Part shown: positions 1-5,975 of the stretch, in pieces
Position numbering within the stretch: the stretch's first letter is position 1
Layout of the letters: each line of letters starts with the position of its first letter
DNA from: a virus
Direction: 5' to 3' (one strand)
IMG/VR virus record: IMGVR_UViG_3300003635_000007
Location: 1-45,663 of that record
DNA length: 45,663 nucleotides
Program-made: the position numbers and the translations under genes
The notes under the pieces: generated by a model
What the model was told of the DNA's origin: nothing
The model's input: the letters and a program-made list of their open reading frames with translations, nothing else
The model's database searches: none

Positions 1-97
1 GTAAGTAGTCCGTATGTGTGTAAGTACGTATGTATTACTTAAGTATACCCTTCTAGTAGTTCGTAAGTGTGTAAGTACTTACGTTTGTACTTACGTT
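1..97. repeat. Iteron-like GTAAGTA/TACTTAC repeat cluster at the left end
   Basis: The heptamer GTAAGTA occurs at 1-7, 20-26 and 71-77, and its complement TACTTAC at 76-82 and 88-94. Two of them form the perfect palindrome GTAAGTACTTAC at 71-82. Related words (TTACTTAAGTA at 35-45, GTAAGTG at 63-69) fill the gaps. The last bases of the window continue the pattern, with TACTTAC at 45647-45653, so the array would run across the junction if the molecule is circular or the ends are redundant. Clustered short repeats of this kind are typical of replication-initiator or repressor binding sites. The function here is inference. Confidence 0.55.
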
Positions 98-122
98 GGT
101 ACTAACACACTACGTACTAACC

Positions 123-467
123 TTACGTGTTACTAGAGGGTTCTCGTGCGGATTCTGTAGTGTTACTTTTGGAACTCGTACGGATTCCCCCTCCCCTCAA
201 CCACTCAGGTCGCTTATCAATGGGAAAAACCCACGATTTGATAGGGGCTGGGGTAAAACATAGAGTACCACTGCGGAAGACCATCACATCACCACTAATC
301 TGGGGGTTTTGTTCATAGAGGTCTCTGATAAGCTTTTTGACGATGAGACCATCACCTACTACCTCCATGTCGTACTCCTCACATCTTGCCCGTGGTACAG
401 TACGGTATTCTTTGGTGTTGCGCCATTTTGTCACACTGTCCAGTTCAATACGGATTTCTTTGGTCAT
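123..467 (-). CDS. Hypothetical protein, lone leftward gene at the left end
   Basis: This encodes a 114-residue protein that I do not recognise. The N-terminal half is charged and mixed alpha/beta in character, and the C-terminal 20 residues are rich in Ser, Thr and Asn, suggesting a disordered tail. The start is supported by AAGGAGA about 9 bases upstream of the ATG on the minus strand, and a promoter-like pair lies just beyond it (498-526). It is the only leftward gene in the left third of the window and is transcribed away from the early region. This suggests separately controlled, perhaps very early, expression or a regulatory role. No DNA-binding motif is obvious, and the protein is very probably real because start, ribosome site and promoter agree. 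Confidence 0.7.
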   Translation of the reverse strand: MTKEIRIELDSVTKWRNTKEYRTVPRARCEEYDMEVVGDGLIVKKLIRDLYEQNPQISGDVMVFRSGTLCFTPAPIKSWVFPIDKRPEWLRGGGIRTSSKSNTTESAREPSSNT

Positions 468-497
468 GTTGCATGTTCTCCTTTTGTGTAGACCTGC

Positions 498-526
498 ATA
501 CTAACACAGGAGGTCAAAAAGGTCAA
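498..526 (-). promoter_or_regulatory. Sigma-70-like promoter for the leftward gene at 123-467
   Basis: On the minus strand TTGACC (526-521) and TAGTAT (503-498) are separated by exactly 17 bases. The -10 is embedded in TGTTAGTATGC. A second GGTCAA (plus strand) at 512-517 duplicates the -35 hexamer. The leader to the ATG at 467 would be about 25 bases and contains the ribosome site. Confidence 0.55.
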
Positions 527-670
527 ACTTTTGTGAGCAGTTTTCGGCGTCCCATTCGAATAAAAGGCACCCCCGCGCACCCCCTGCTCCCCACCCTCTT
601 TGTGTTGCATAAAAGAGACACCCCCGCCCCAAAGTGTTGCACAAATGTCACAGGAAATACCTGAGTAGAA

Positions 671-774
671 CAGTTGGTTATTCTTGTGATCACAAAGTAG
701 TTTAATGTTAAACTATCGTATCCCAAAGTAGTTCAATGGTTAAACTAAACTGATCGGTTTACTTTTGTGATCAC
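671..774. repeat. Operator-like cluster: TTGTGATCAC palindromes and direct repeats
   Basis: A perfect 12-bp palindrome TTGTGATCACAA lies at 684-695, and its first ten bases recur at 765-774. Between them the unit AAAGTAGTTYAATG...TTAAAC occurs twice (about 694-714 and 725-745). TTGGTTATTC at 674-683 recurs at 845-854, again followed by a GATCACA-like half site. Spaced palindromes with tandem direct repeats in a gene-free region suggest protein-binding sites for replication or transcription control. Confidence 0.5.
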
Positions 775-1083
775 GTTTGTGACATGAAATACACCCACGT
801 TACATTATAACATTACATCCCACTGATATTCCTGACTAAAACAATTGGTTATTCATACGATCACAGGAGTTTTCCTTATTACTACACAATAGGCTATGCA
901 CTCAATGCATACCTGCCATGCAAAATTAACAATAGACTTTTCTGTTGGTTGGTGGCAGATTGAATTCATCGAACGGCAGACGCCAGCCGCGACGGAGTAG
1001 CTTAAACGCCTTGATCCCATCGCACCGCGCCGAACCTTCGACAACTACGGTGAAAGGCCCTAGAAGAAAGTGAAAGAAAGTGT

Positions 1084-1113
1084 TTGACAAGTATCGGCGG
1101 TTTGTGGTTAACT
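1084..1113 (+). promoter_or_regulatory. Candidate rightward early promoter
   Basis: A perfect TTGACA (1084-1089) is followed after 18 bases by TTAACT (1108-1113). A weaker pair, TTGACC-N17-TAAGCT, lies at 1183-1211. These are the only rightward sigma-70-like pairs I find ahead of the first early gene at 1517. The leader would be about 400 bases, which is long, so the assignment is tentative. Confidence 0.35.
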
Positions 1114-1516
1114 GTTCTTAGTCCGCGGACATAGGACACTTATTGTAAGTTGAATGACAAGTTAAAGATTACATGGTCAAGGTTGACCCAATAGTAGCGG
1201 CTCATTAAGCTAGGTGGCATCGGTGTAGGATGTGAACGGCGGGGATGTGAGTGAACGACACAGCTCTTTGACATAACCCGTTAGGGGTCCATGGATGCGA
1301 CTAGTGCGGCATCGGTGGCAGAATCCTAATAACGCGCTTTATTCCCGTAGAGTAAACGGGGATACACCAATAGGCGGCAAACGGCGTGACGTGGCGGGAT
1401 ATACTCGCAGTCTCACAATGGGCGTCCATGGCTGAATGGGTGGCGGATGGCAAATGCAAAGTCCGGTAGAAAGTAGTTGACAGTGATAAGCCAACACAAC
1501 ACAAAGGATAGAGACA

Positions 1517-1897
1517 ATGCTGGAACGTGTAATCTTTGCAATCGACAACGACAACGACACTCACACCGTCGCTAAGTTTATGCGGCACGTGGACACTCTA
1601 CGCGCTATGGGTAAGATCGACTCTGTGGTTCAACTTGTAGGGTGCTACAAGGGGCAGCTTGAGCGTAGCTACATGATTCGGGCTGACCAGTTTGAGCACG
1701 TCCGAGATTACATCAAGGGGCAAGAATCTATCCTACGTGTGCCGGGTGATGTGCGCCAGCCGTGTGTGCTGGAGTATCTCGTTGGCGGTGAACGTGTATC
1801 GCTTGGACCTATGCGCCAAGTGCCAGCGTCGGAGGCACTACAGGCTGAGGCTTGGACCTACTCGCAAGAACAGAACAAGTATTATATCTGTGGTTAA
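1517..1897 (+). CDS. Hypothetical early protein
   Basis: This encodes 126 residues and opens the rightward early block. The start is supported by AAAGGA about 8 bases upstream. The protein is soluble with mixed alpha/beta character. I do not recognise the family. Residues 11-16 repeat Asp-Asn (DNDNDT). Early T7-like phage genes in this position often encode host-takeover proteins, but nothing in the sequence identifies such a role. Confidence 0.75.
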   Translation: MLERVIFAIDNDNDTHTVAKFMRHVDTLRAMGKIDSVVQLVGCYKGQLERSYMIRADQFEHVRDYIKGQESILRVPGDVRQPCVLEYLVGGERVSLGPMRQVPASEALQAEAWTYSQEQNKYYICG

Positions 1898-1980
1898 AGG
1901 GAGTAGGCATATCGGGTGCATCTGTGTCTAAATAGGTGCATCTGAATATGCTAACTCACACAACGAATGGAGGACTGCAA

Positions 1981-2343
1981 ATGTCTAAGAATACCTATTT
2001 CACTTATTATGCCAAGCTTAATGATACGGAGGAACTAGAGATAGAAGTTTCATATTCTCTTGGTGACCAGTCAAGTTGGTGGGATGGAAAGCCTCGGCCA
2101 CGCGGTCTAAAGGTGCGTATGACACCTGTCACGCGCTACAGTAGCGATGGTTTTTCTGGTAAACAGTTTACTATCGGGGATGACCGTGGACGTTCTTTCC
2201 ACGTTGTAGACCTTAAGCGTAGGTCAGACAAACAGGGCGAACGTCTAGCACAATACGTTAAGAAACACATTGACGACATTGCGTCGGCTGGTGTAGCTCG
2301 TGACTGGCAATCTGTTTCGTCTATCTTGTTCGACTATGCCTGA
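1981..2343 (+). CDS. Hypothetical early protein
   Basis: This encodes 120 residues starting at the ATG preceded by GGAGG (spacing about 7). An in-frame upstream ATG at 1954 lacks a ribosome site and is not used here. The sequence is hydrophilic and beta-rich, with a Trp-rich patch (SSWWDGKPRPRG, residues about 31-42) and a helical C-terminus. No family is recognised. It sits between two other early genes with short gaps and the same strong GGAGG signals, consistent with one polycistronic message. Confidence 0.75.
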   Translation: MSKNTYFTYYAKLNDTEELEIEVSYSLGDQSSWWDGKPRPRGLKVRMTPVTRYSSDGFSGKQFTIGDDRGRSFHVVDLKRRSDKQGERLAQYVKKHIDDIASAGVARDWQSVSSILFDYA

Positions 2344-2367
2344 CACTAACCTAATGGAGGAATACAA

Positions 2368-2952
2368 ATGAACTTTGTCCTGAATATCCTTGACGTTTAC
2401 AGTCAGTACACCGATTACGAGTACAGTGTTGGTGTGTCGTGGTATACCGACGCCAAGGACAAGTGCCAGACTATTGCAGACAAGCACGAATTGCCTTTGC
2501 ACATTGTAGTTGGTGTGGTTGCTGCATTGTCACCTACAAACAAGTGGGAACGTAATCTTGTGGATGCTGAGAACATGTGCGACACATTTGTGTCAGGTGG
2601 CTACGTAGAGGACACCTCACCATGCACCTACAAAAAGATGCGAGACAAGGCGTGGGCTATCCTTGAAGAAAACCCAAGTGATGATGTGCTTGTAGCTAAC
2701 ATACTCAAGGGGCCTAAGATCACTGACTTCTTCTGGTGTATCCTTGGACATGACACATGTGTTATTGATGGACATGCGTGGTGTATTGCCAATGCTGATC
2801 GTCGGACCATGCAAGAGGTGCCTAACATCGGCAAGAAACTTCGGCAAGAACTACAGGATGCCTATTCTGCAGCTGCCCACACTGAGGGCTTGACTGCATA
2901 CCAAATGCAAGCTATCACTTGGGTGACGTGGAAGCGCATCCATAACGTATAA
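2368..2952 (+). CDS. Phage protein with DNA-glycosylase-like (HhH-GPD-like) sequence features
   Basis: This encodes 194 residues, with a GGAGG ribosome site seven bases before the ATG. It matches a conserved phage family that I know by its motifs: an ALSPTNKWERNL segment (residues about 53-64), a KMRDKAW helix, then GPKITDFFWCILG followed by VIDGHAWCIA (residues about 112-139). The arrangement of LSP...W..N, a small helix, G.KI..F and a conserved D-H pair resembles helix-hairpin-helix base-excision glycosylases, where an Asp is catalytic. I infer a possible DNA repair or base-processing role, with no direct proof. It could be a structural relative without activity. Confidence 0.7.
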   Translation: MNFVLNILDVYSQYTDYEYSVGVSWYTDAKDKCQTIADKHELPLHIVVGVVAALSPTNKWERNLVDAENMCDTFVSGGYVEDTSPCTYKKMRDKAWAILEENPSDDVLVANILKGPKITDFFWCILGHDTCVIDGHAWCIANADRRTMQEVPNIGKKLRQELQDAYSAAAHTEGLTAYQMQAITWVTWKRIHNV

Positions 2953-2980
2953 GACACACCAAATTACAAGGAGTTTTGAT

Positions 2981-3130
2981 ATGCCTGACGTTAATGACAT
3001 CGACAACTGGACACGCGACGACATTCGTGATTTTTATGACCTTAACCCTAATCTATCCCTGTTGGTCTACGCTGGAATGCTAGGTATGACAAGGGCAGAG
3101 GTCAAAGAAATACTTATGAGCGAGGACTAA
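2981..3130 (+). CDS. Small acidic hypothetical protein
   Basis: This 49-residue frame starts at an ATG preceded by AAGGAG (spacing about 7). The protein is acidic. Its C-terminal half (LSLLVYAGMLGMTRAEVKEILM) reads like a small helical domain of the kind seen in short DNA- or protein-binding phage peptides. It lies in series with its neighbours: the gap to the next start is 5 bases. Function unknown. Confidence 0.65.
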   Translation: MPDVNDIDNWTRDDIRDFYDLNPNLSLLVYAGMLGMTRAEVKEILMSED

Positions 3131-3135
3131 AGAAA

Positions 3136-3360
3136 ATGTATGAACAAGTAGCGACAGCATGTTTTGAGGTGGAAGGCTTGGGTATGGACGTAACTATTGA
3201 AGGTGTAGCGTTTACGTGGAACCCTGACAGCTACCCAGAACGTGAAGAACAGGCAGTGAATACGTGTGCAAGTATCTTGTGGGCAAATGAGACTGTCTGT
3301 AAAGGCAAAGAGATGACATTGAAGTGGGTCACATGTGGCCCTAAAGCACAGGAGGACTAA
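3136..3360 (+). CDS. Hypothetical protein
   Basis: This encodes 74 residues. The ATG follows the preceding stop by five bases, and GAGG of the previous gene's end acts as ribosome site. The sequence contains a conserved-looking VEGLGMDVTIEGVAFTWNPDSYPEREEQA segment and a Cys pair around residues 48-64. No family is recognised. It belongs to the same tightly spaced early operon. Confidence 0.65.
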   Translation: MYEQVATACFEVEGLGMDVTIEGVAFTWNPDSYPEREEQAVNTCASILWANETVCKGKEMTLKWVTCGPKAQED

Positions 3361-3363
3361 GCA

Positions 3364-3579
3364 ATGACACTTACAAGATACCAAGTGATGGACGCATCGG
3401 GTCACTACGGAACATACAATGACCGTATGCAAGCGATCATGGTCTGCAACAGACTCTACAAGGAGGGTGACCACTTCGTGAGGATGTTCGAGATTATAGA
3501 TCGTGAGATCGAATGGATGAATAGCACAGAGTGCGCCGCGCTTCGCGCTAAGGACTACGAGGAACTGTGCAATGGGTAA
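3364..3579 (+). CDS. Hypothetical protein
   Basis: This encodes 71 residues, with AGGAGG seven bases upstream of the ATG. It is a small mixed alpha/beta protein (RYQVMDASGHYGTYNDRMQA... FEIIDREIEW), the kind of one-domain protein common among early phage genes. Its last codons overlap the next gene by 8 bases through the sequence ATGGGTAA, suggesting translational coupling. Confidence 0.7.
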   Translation: MTLTRYQVMDASGHYGTYNDRMQAIMVCNRLYKEGDHFVRMFEIIDREIEWMNSTECAALRAKDYEELCNG

Positions 3580-3781
3580 TCTACTAGAACCCCAGGACGT
3601 AGTGGGTGAGTGGGCAGCTAAGCTATCCGCACGAGAACTACAGGAAATGATTGAGTTCTACACAGAGATCGCCTACGCCTACGATAGGGGTGAGCAGAGT
3701 GTGAATACCTACAAAGCCAACAGGCTACAACAGGAACTAGACAGACGGAGTGAGACTAATGAAGCGCATGGACAATTATGA
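3572..3781 (+). CDS. Hypothetical helical protein
   Basis: This encodes 69 residues and starts inside the end of the preceding gene (ATGGGTAA, an 8-base overlap). It is almost entirely alpha-helical and charged (AAKLSARELQEMIEFYTEIAYAYDRGE... NRLQQELDRRSE), compatible with a short coiled coil or helical hairpin. Function unknown. Confidence 0.65.
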   Translation: MGNLLEPQDVVGEWAAKLSARELQEMIEFYTEIAYAYDRGEQSVNTYKANRLQQELDRRSETNEAHGQL

Positions 3782-3854
3782 TGCAGTGATGCTGGCAGAG
3801 GGTGTAATGGAGCCACGGGACGAGGGTATACTGAAGGAGACTACCAATGTATGA
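3759..3854 (+). CDS. Very small hypothetical peptide
   Basis: This 31-residue frame has GGAG eight bases before its ATG. It overlaps the preceding gene by 23 bases and the next start by 8 bases. Composition is ordinary for a small acidic helix. Its reality rests on the ribosome site and on its position in a chain of overlapping genes, so confidence is moderate. Confidence 0.45.
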   Translation: MKRMDNYDAVMLAEGVMEPRDEGILKETTNV

Positions 3855-3981
3855 CGACAACGATAAATCATGGTTTTTCAAGTCACCTATCACGATTGCA
3901 GTTTGGTTGTTTGTGTGTATGGTACCAACCGTGATACCTATGTTCCTGATCTACCTGTTCTTCACCCTACTGGGACACTAA
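3847..3981 (+). CDS. Small single-pass membrane protein
   Basis: This encodes 44 residues, with AAGGAG eight bases before the ATG. A charged N-terminus (MYDDNDKSWFFK) is followed by about 28 hydrophobic residues (ITIAVWLFVCMVPTVI... YLFFTLLG). This gives one or two inner-membrane segments. Small membrane peptides among early phage genes may act on host membrane functions or superinfection, but nothing here decides that. Confidence 0.6.
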   Translation: MYDDNDKSWFFKSPITIAVWLFVCMVPTVIPMFLIYLFFTLLGH

Positions 3982-4051
3982 CTACTATCACGAAATGCTA
4001 ACCAAAGGTCGTAAGACCTACGCGCTAACGAAGCAACGAAAGGAAAACACC

Positions 4052-4264
4052 ATGTACGTAGGAACTATTGGAGGCGATGACATACGCTTCAACAAACAAA
4101 TAGTGTTCGATAGTGTGAGTGAACTTGTGGAATACTACAACAAACACCACAAGGGTGACCACCTTGTTGAAATACACGAAGCCATTGAGGATTGTACTGG
4201 GTGTGTGTATCAGGGTGAGTATATGTTTAGTTTCCATACGGAAAACTTCGGGGACATACGGTAG
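4052..4264 (+). CDS. Hypothetical protein ending at the paired regulatory element
   Basis: This encodes 70 residues starting at the ATG preceded by AAAGGA (spacing about 8). A longer in-frame start at 3995 has no ribosome site. The sequence has the pattern FDSVSELVEYYNKHHKGDHLVEIHEAIEDCTG and resembles its neighbour at 3364-3579 in style, without an identifiable family. Its stop codon (4262-4264) overlaps the first bases of the element at 4263-4356. Confidence 0.65.
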   Translation: MYVGTIGGDDIRFNKQIVFDSVSELVEYYNKHHKGDHLVEIHEAIEDCTGCVYQGEYMFSFHTENFGDIR

Positions 4265-4356
4265 AATCCGCACGATTCCTAAGTATACCTATAGGTATAT
4301 ATACACCCGGTACCAACCGATAATGGAATTATACATACATCTGAAGCACCCGTCAA
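4263..4356 (-). promoter_or_regulatory. Paired regulatory element, copy A, with leftward sigma-70 promoter
   Basis: On the minus strand TTGACG (4356-4351), a 17-base spacer and a perfect TATAAT (4333-4328) form a strong promoter directed leftward, antisense to the gene ending at 4264. A 32-base block (4306-4337) is identical, in inverted orientation, to 31555-31586. Beyond it lies the perfect palindrome TATACCTATAGGTATA (4284-4299), then AGAATCCGCACGA (4263-4275), also shared. A match of this length between distant sites implies a conserved function such as a promoter-operator or a short antisense RNA. Confidence 0.6.
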
Positions 4357-4385
4357 GAGAAAAGTGACACAGAGAGAGAGAAAAT

Positions 4386-4790
4386 ATGGCTGACCCACTA
4401 ACCTGTCTTGTAGCAGCGATCTTCTTTGAGGCGCGAGACCAACCCCCCCTGGGACAAGAGATGGTAGCGCAGGTGGTGATGAACCGAGTGTCCCACCCAG
4501 ACTTCCCTGACGATGTGTGTTCTGTAGTCTACGAAAGTAAACAATTCAGCTTCACACACGATGGACTGAGCGATGACCCTGCCGACTACACCACCTACTT
4601 TGACCGTAGAGCGCGTGAGAGCGTCACTGAGTTAGCCCAGGAGTATCTCATGGGGGCTACCACCGGGAACACCTCTACCCACTACCACACGCTGTCTGTA
4701 GCGCCTGTATGGAGAACCAAGTTTACAGTTGACGGGGTTGTGGGAGACCATATATACTACACCTGTAGTAAGACTGAAAGGAACTGCTGA
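4386..4790 (+). CDS. SleB-like cell wall hydrolase (Hydrolase_2 family)
   Basis: This 134-residue enzyme is likely to cleave peptidoglycan glycan strands. The family signature is clear: AAIFFEARDQPPLGQ with the likely catalytic Glu15, VVMNRV, FPDDVCSVVYE, QFSFTHDG and a C-terminal THYHTLSVAPVW. It has no obvious signal peptide, so it would need a holin or another route to reach the wall, or it acts during entry or release through other factors. It is the first gene after the regulatory element at 4263-4356 and lies beside two secreted proteins, giving a small envelope-directed cluster. A second, unrelated endolysin lies at 23170-23541. The start is supported by a GAGAGAGAG purine run before the ATG. 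Confidence 0.85.
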   Translation: MADPLTCLVAAIFFEARDQPPLGQEMVAQVVMNRVSHPDFPDDVCSVVYESKQFSFTHDGLSDDPADYTTYFDRRARESVTELAQEYLMGATTGNTSTHYHTLSVAPVWRTKFTVDGVVGDHIYYTCSKTERNC

Positions 4791-4872
4791 TGAGTGTACC
4801 AGAGAGAGGCTATTCTTTGGGCCTTTCCGTGGTACACTTAAGTACCGTATCAACTTAACTTTTGGAGACAAT

Positions 4873-5319
4873 ATGAAAACTTCTATGATCGTAGCAGCCA
4901 TGTTCGCAGCAACCACAGCAGTCGCAGGTGGTAATGACGGTGGTAAATTTAGTGGTGTCGGAGGCAACTTCGGTGGCTCTGTAGGCTCATTCTCGAAGTC
5001 TGGTGGCGTGTCTGTCACTGGTGGCATGGGGGGTAGCGGACGGTCCTTCACACGCAATGAGAGCGGCTCTGGTCAGTTCTCAGGGGCATCTGTCAACTGG
5101 GACTCTAATGTGGGCAAAGGTGGTGGAGATGCCACTATGGGTGCTGAGACCTTCACTGATGGCTTTGACTTCTCGAAGACTATCAACCGTAATGGTGGCT
5201 TCGGTTTTGCAGGTGCCAAGCGTGGTGGTGCAGCTTCTGCTGGTGGTAGCTTCAGTGGTGGCTTTAGCAACTTCAAGGGCGGCTTTGGTGGCTCTGACTG
5301 GGACAATGATGACGACTAA
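4873..5319 (+). CDS. Secreted glycine-rich protein
   Basis: This encodes 148 residues starting at the ATG preceded by TTTGGAGAC. A longer in-frame frame upstream overlaps the hydrolase gene and lacks a ribosome site. The N-terminus (MKTSMIVAAMFAATTAVAG) is a typical Sec signal peptide with cleavage after AVA. The mature part is about one-third Gly, with repeated GGxFSG, GGSVG and GGFSNFKGG units and an acidic tail (DWDNDDD). Such composition suggests a disordered or fibrous exported protein. Function is unknown. An envelope or cell-surface role is inferred from the signal peptide and the neighbouring hydrolase. Confidence 0.75.
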   Translation: MKTSMIVAAMFAATTAVAGGNDGGKFSGVGGNFGGSVGSFSKSGGVSVTGGMGGSGRSFTRNESGSGQFSGASVNWDSNVGKGGGDATMGAETFTDGFDFSKTINRNGGFGFAGAKRGGAASAGGSFSGGFSNFKGGFGGSDWDNDDD

Positions 5320-5388
5320 GAACTCTTGACAACAAGGGGTGGGTTGCTTAAGTGTGACCCATCACTACCATAAGAGGAAATACACACA

Positions 5389-5814
5389 ATGAAACTGACA
5401 GCACTTACAACAACACTTACACTTCTAGGCTCTGTAGCTATGGCAGGCAGTGTCACATCTAACAGCCAATCTCAAAGTCAGTCCTACAGCGGCGTCAATG
5501 TTGAGGGTAGTACAAGTACGACAGACTTCAGCGATCAAGTCCCCGGCATGGGTGCGCCGAGCATGAACCACACGACAAGCTGTGCATTGAGTGCATCTGG
5601 TGCTGTCTCTGGTCCCGGCTTTGGTATCGCTTTCGGGAATGGTCGTATTGATGATGAATGTAACACACGGGAAGAAGCGCGGTTCCTTCACGACCTTTTG
5701 TCCCAGCGCCCCAGCTACGCCCGCAAAGCGGCGATCCATCACGCCTGTAGCCGGGATAGGTCAATGAGGAAAACACTGGTAGCGATTGGTGTCTGCAAGG
5801 TGGTGAATAAATGA
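5389..5814 (+). CDS. Secreted Ser-rich protein with cysteine-containing C-terminus
   Basis: This encodes 141 residues, with AAGAGGAAA upstream of the ATG. A signal peptide (MKLTALTTTLTLLGSVAMAG, cleavage after AMA) precedes a Ser/Gln-rich stretch with SQSQSQS. The C-terminal half contains four Cys (residues about 65, 90, 119 and 136) that could form disulfides in the periplasm. It resembles the preceding secreted gene in design but not in sequence. Function unknown. The last bases overlap the next start (AATGACTAA). Confidence 0.7.
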   Translation: MKLTALTTTLTLLGSVAMAGSVTSNSQSQSQSYSGVNVEGSTSTTDFSDQVPGMGAPSMNHTTSCALSASGAVSGPGFGIAFGNGRIDDECNTREEARFLHDLLSQRPSYARKAAIHHACSRDRSMRKTLVAIGVCKVVNK

Positions 5815-5975
5815 CTAAGAGAAGCGATGCCACCGTAGATGATCTTTGTATTGTGGTGCTTGCTTTACGAGACCGCATTGAGGAAGTGCAGGCCGAACTC
5901 GACCGCTACAAGGCCCGTGCGGAGCGGGCGGAGAAGGTTAGTGCGACCTTAAAGGACACCACCAATGACCAATGA
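5811..5975 (+). CDS. Small coiled-coil hypothetical protein
   Basis: This encodes 54 residues beginning in the stop region of the preceding gene (ATGA overlap). The middle (RDRIEEVQAELDRYKARAERAEKV) is a clear heptad-type coiled coil. The end (KDTTNDQ) and the overlap with the next ATG form the first instance of a recurring junction sequence found four times between 5811 and 7022. Confidence 0.65.
   Translation: MTKRSDATVDDLCIVVLALRDRIEEVQAELDRYKARAERAEKVSATLKDTTNDQ

Larger units (their letters stand above)
468..1516. other. Gene-free regulatory region of about 1 kb
   Basis: No reading frame here has a credible ribosome site or protein-like composition. The interval holds a C-rich stretch (560-640), a repeat cluster with two TTGTGATCAC sites (671-774), a perfect palindrome GTCCGCGGAC (1121-1130), a small hairpin CCCGT...ACGGG (1344-1360) and several TTGAC hexamers (1084, 1183, 1268 and about 1474). 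I looked for tRNA cloverleafs and found none. It is the best candidate for an origin and early-promoter region. A non-coding RNA between 900 and 1500 cannot be excluded. Confidence 0.5.

Noticed and set aside
853-1500. Possible tRNA gene in the gene-free region
   Set aside because: I searched for a T-arm (GGTTCGAATCC-like) with matching acceptor ends and found none.
1301-1588. Leftward open frames in the gene-free region and over the first early gene
   Set aside because: No ribosome site, Cys/His/Ser-rich product and overlap with the supported gene at 1517-1897.
3921-3936. GGTACCAACC within the small membrane gene as a third copy of the paired element
   Set aside because: Only ten bases match and they are part of a coding sequence. 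No promoter hexamers or dyad accompany them.
5326-5354. TTGACA after the Gly-rich secreted gene as a promoter for the next gene
   Set aside because: At spacings of 16-18 the -10 candidates match at most three of six positions, and the gap forms a GC hairpin instead. Too weak to annotate.
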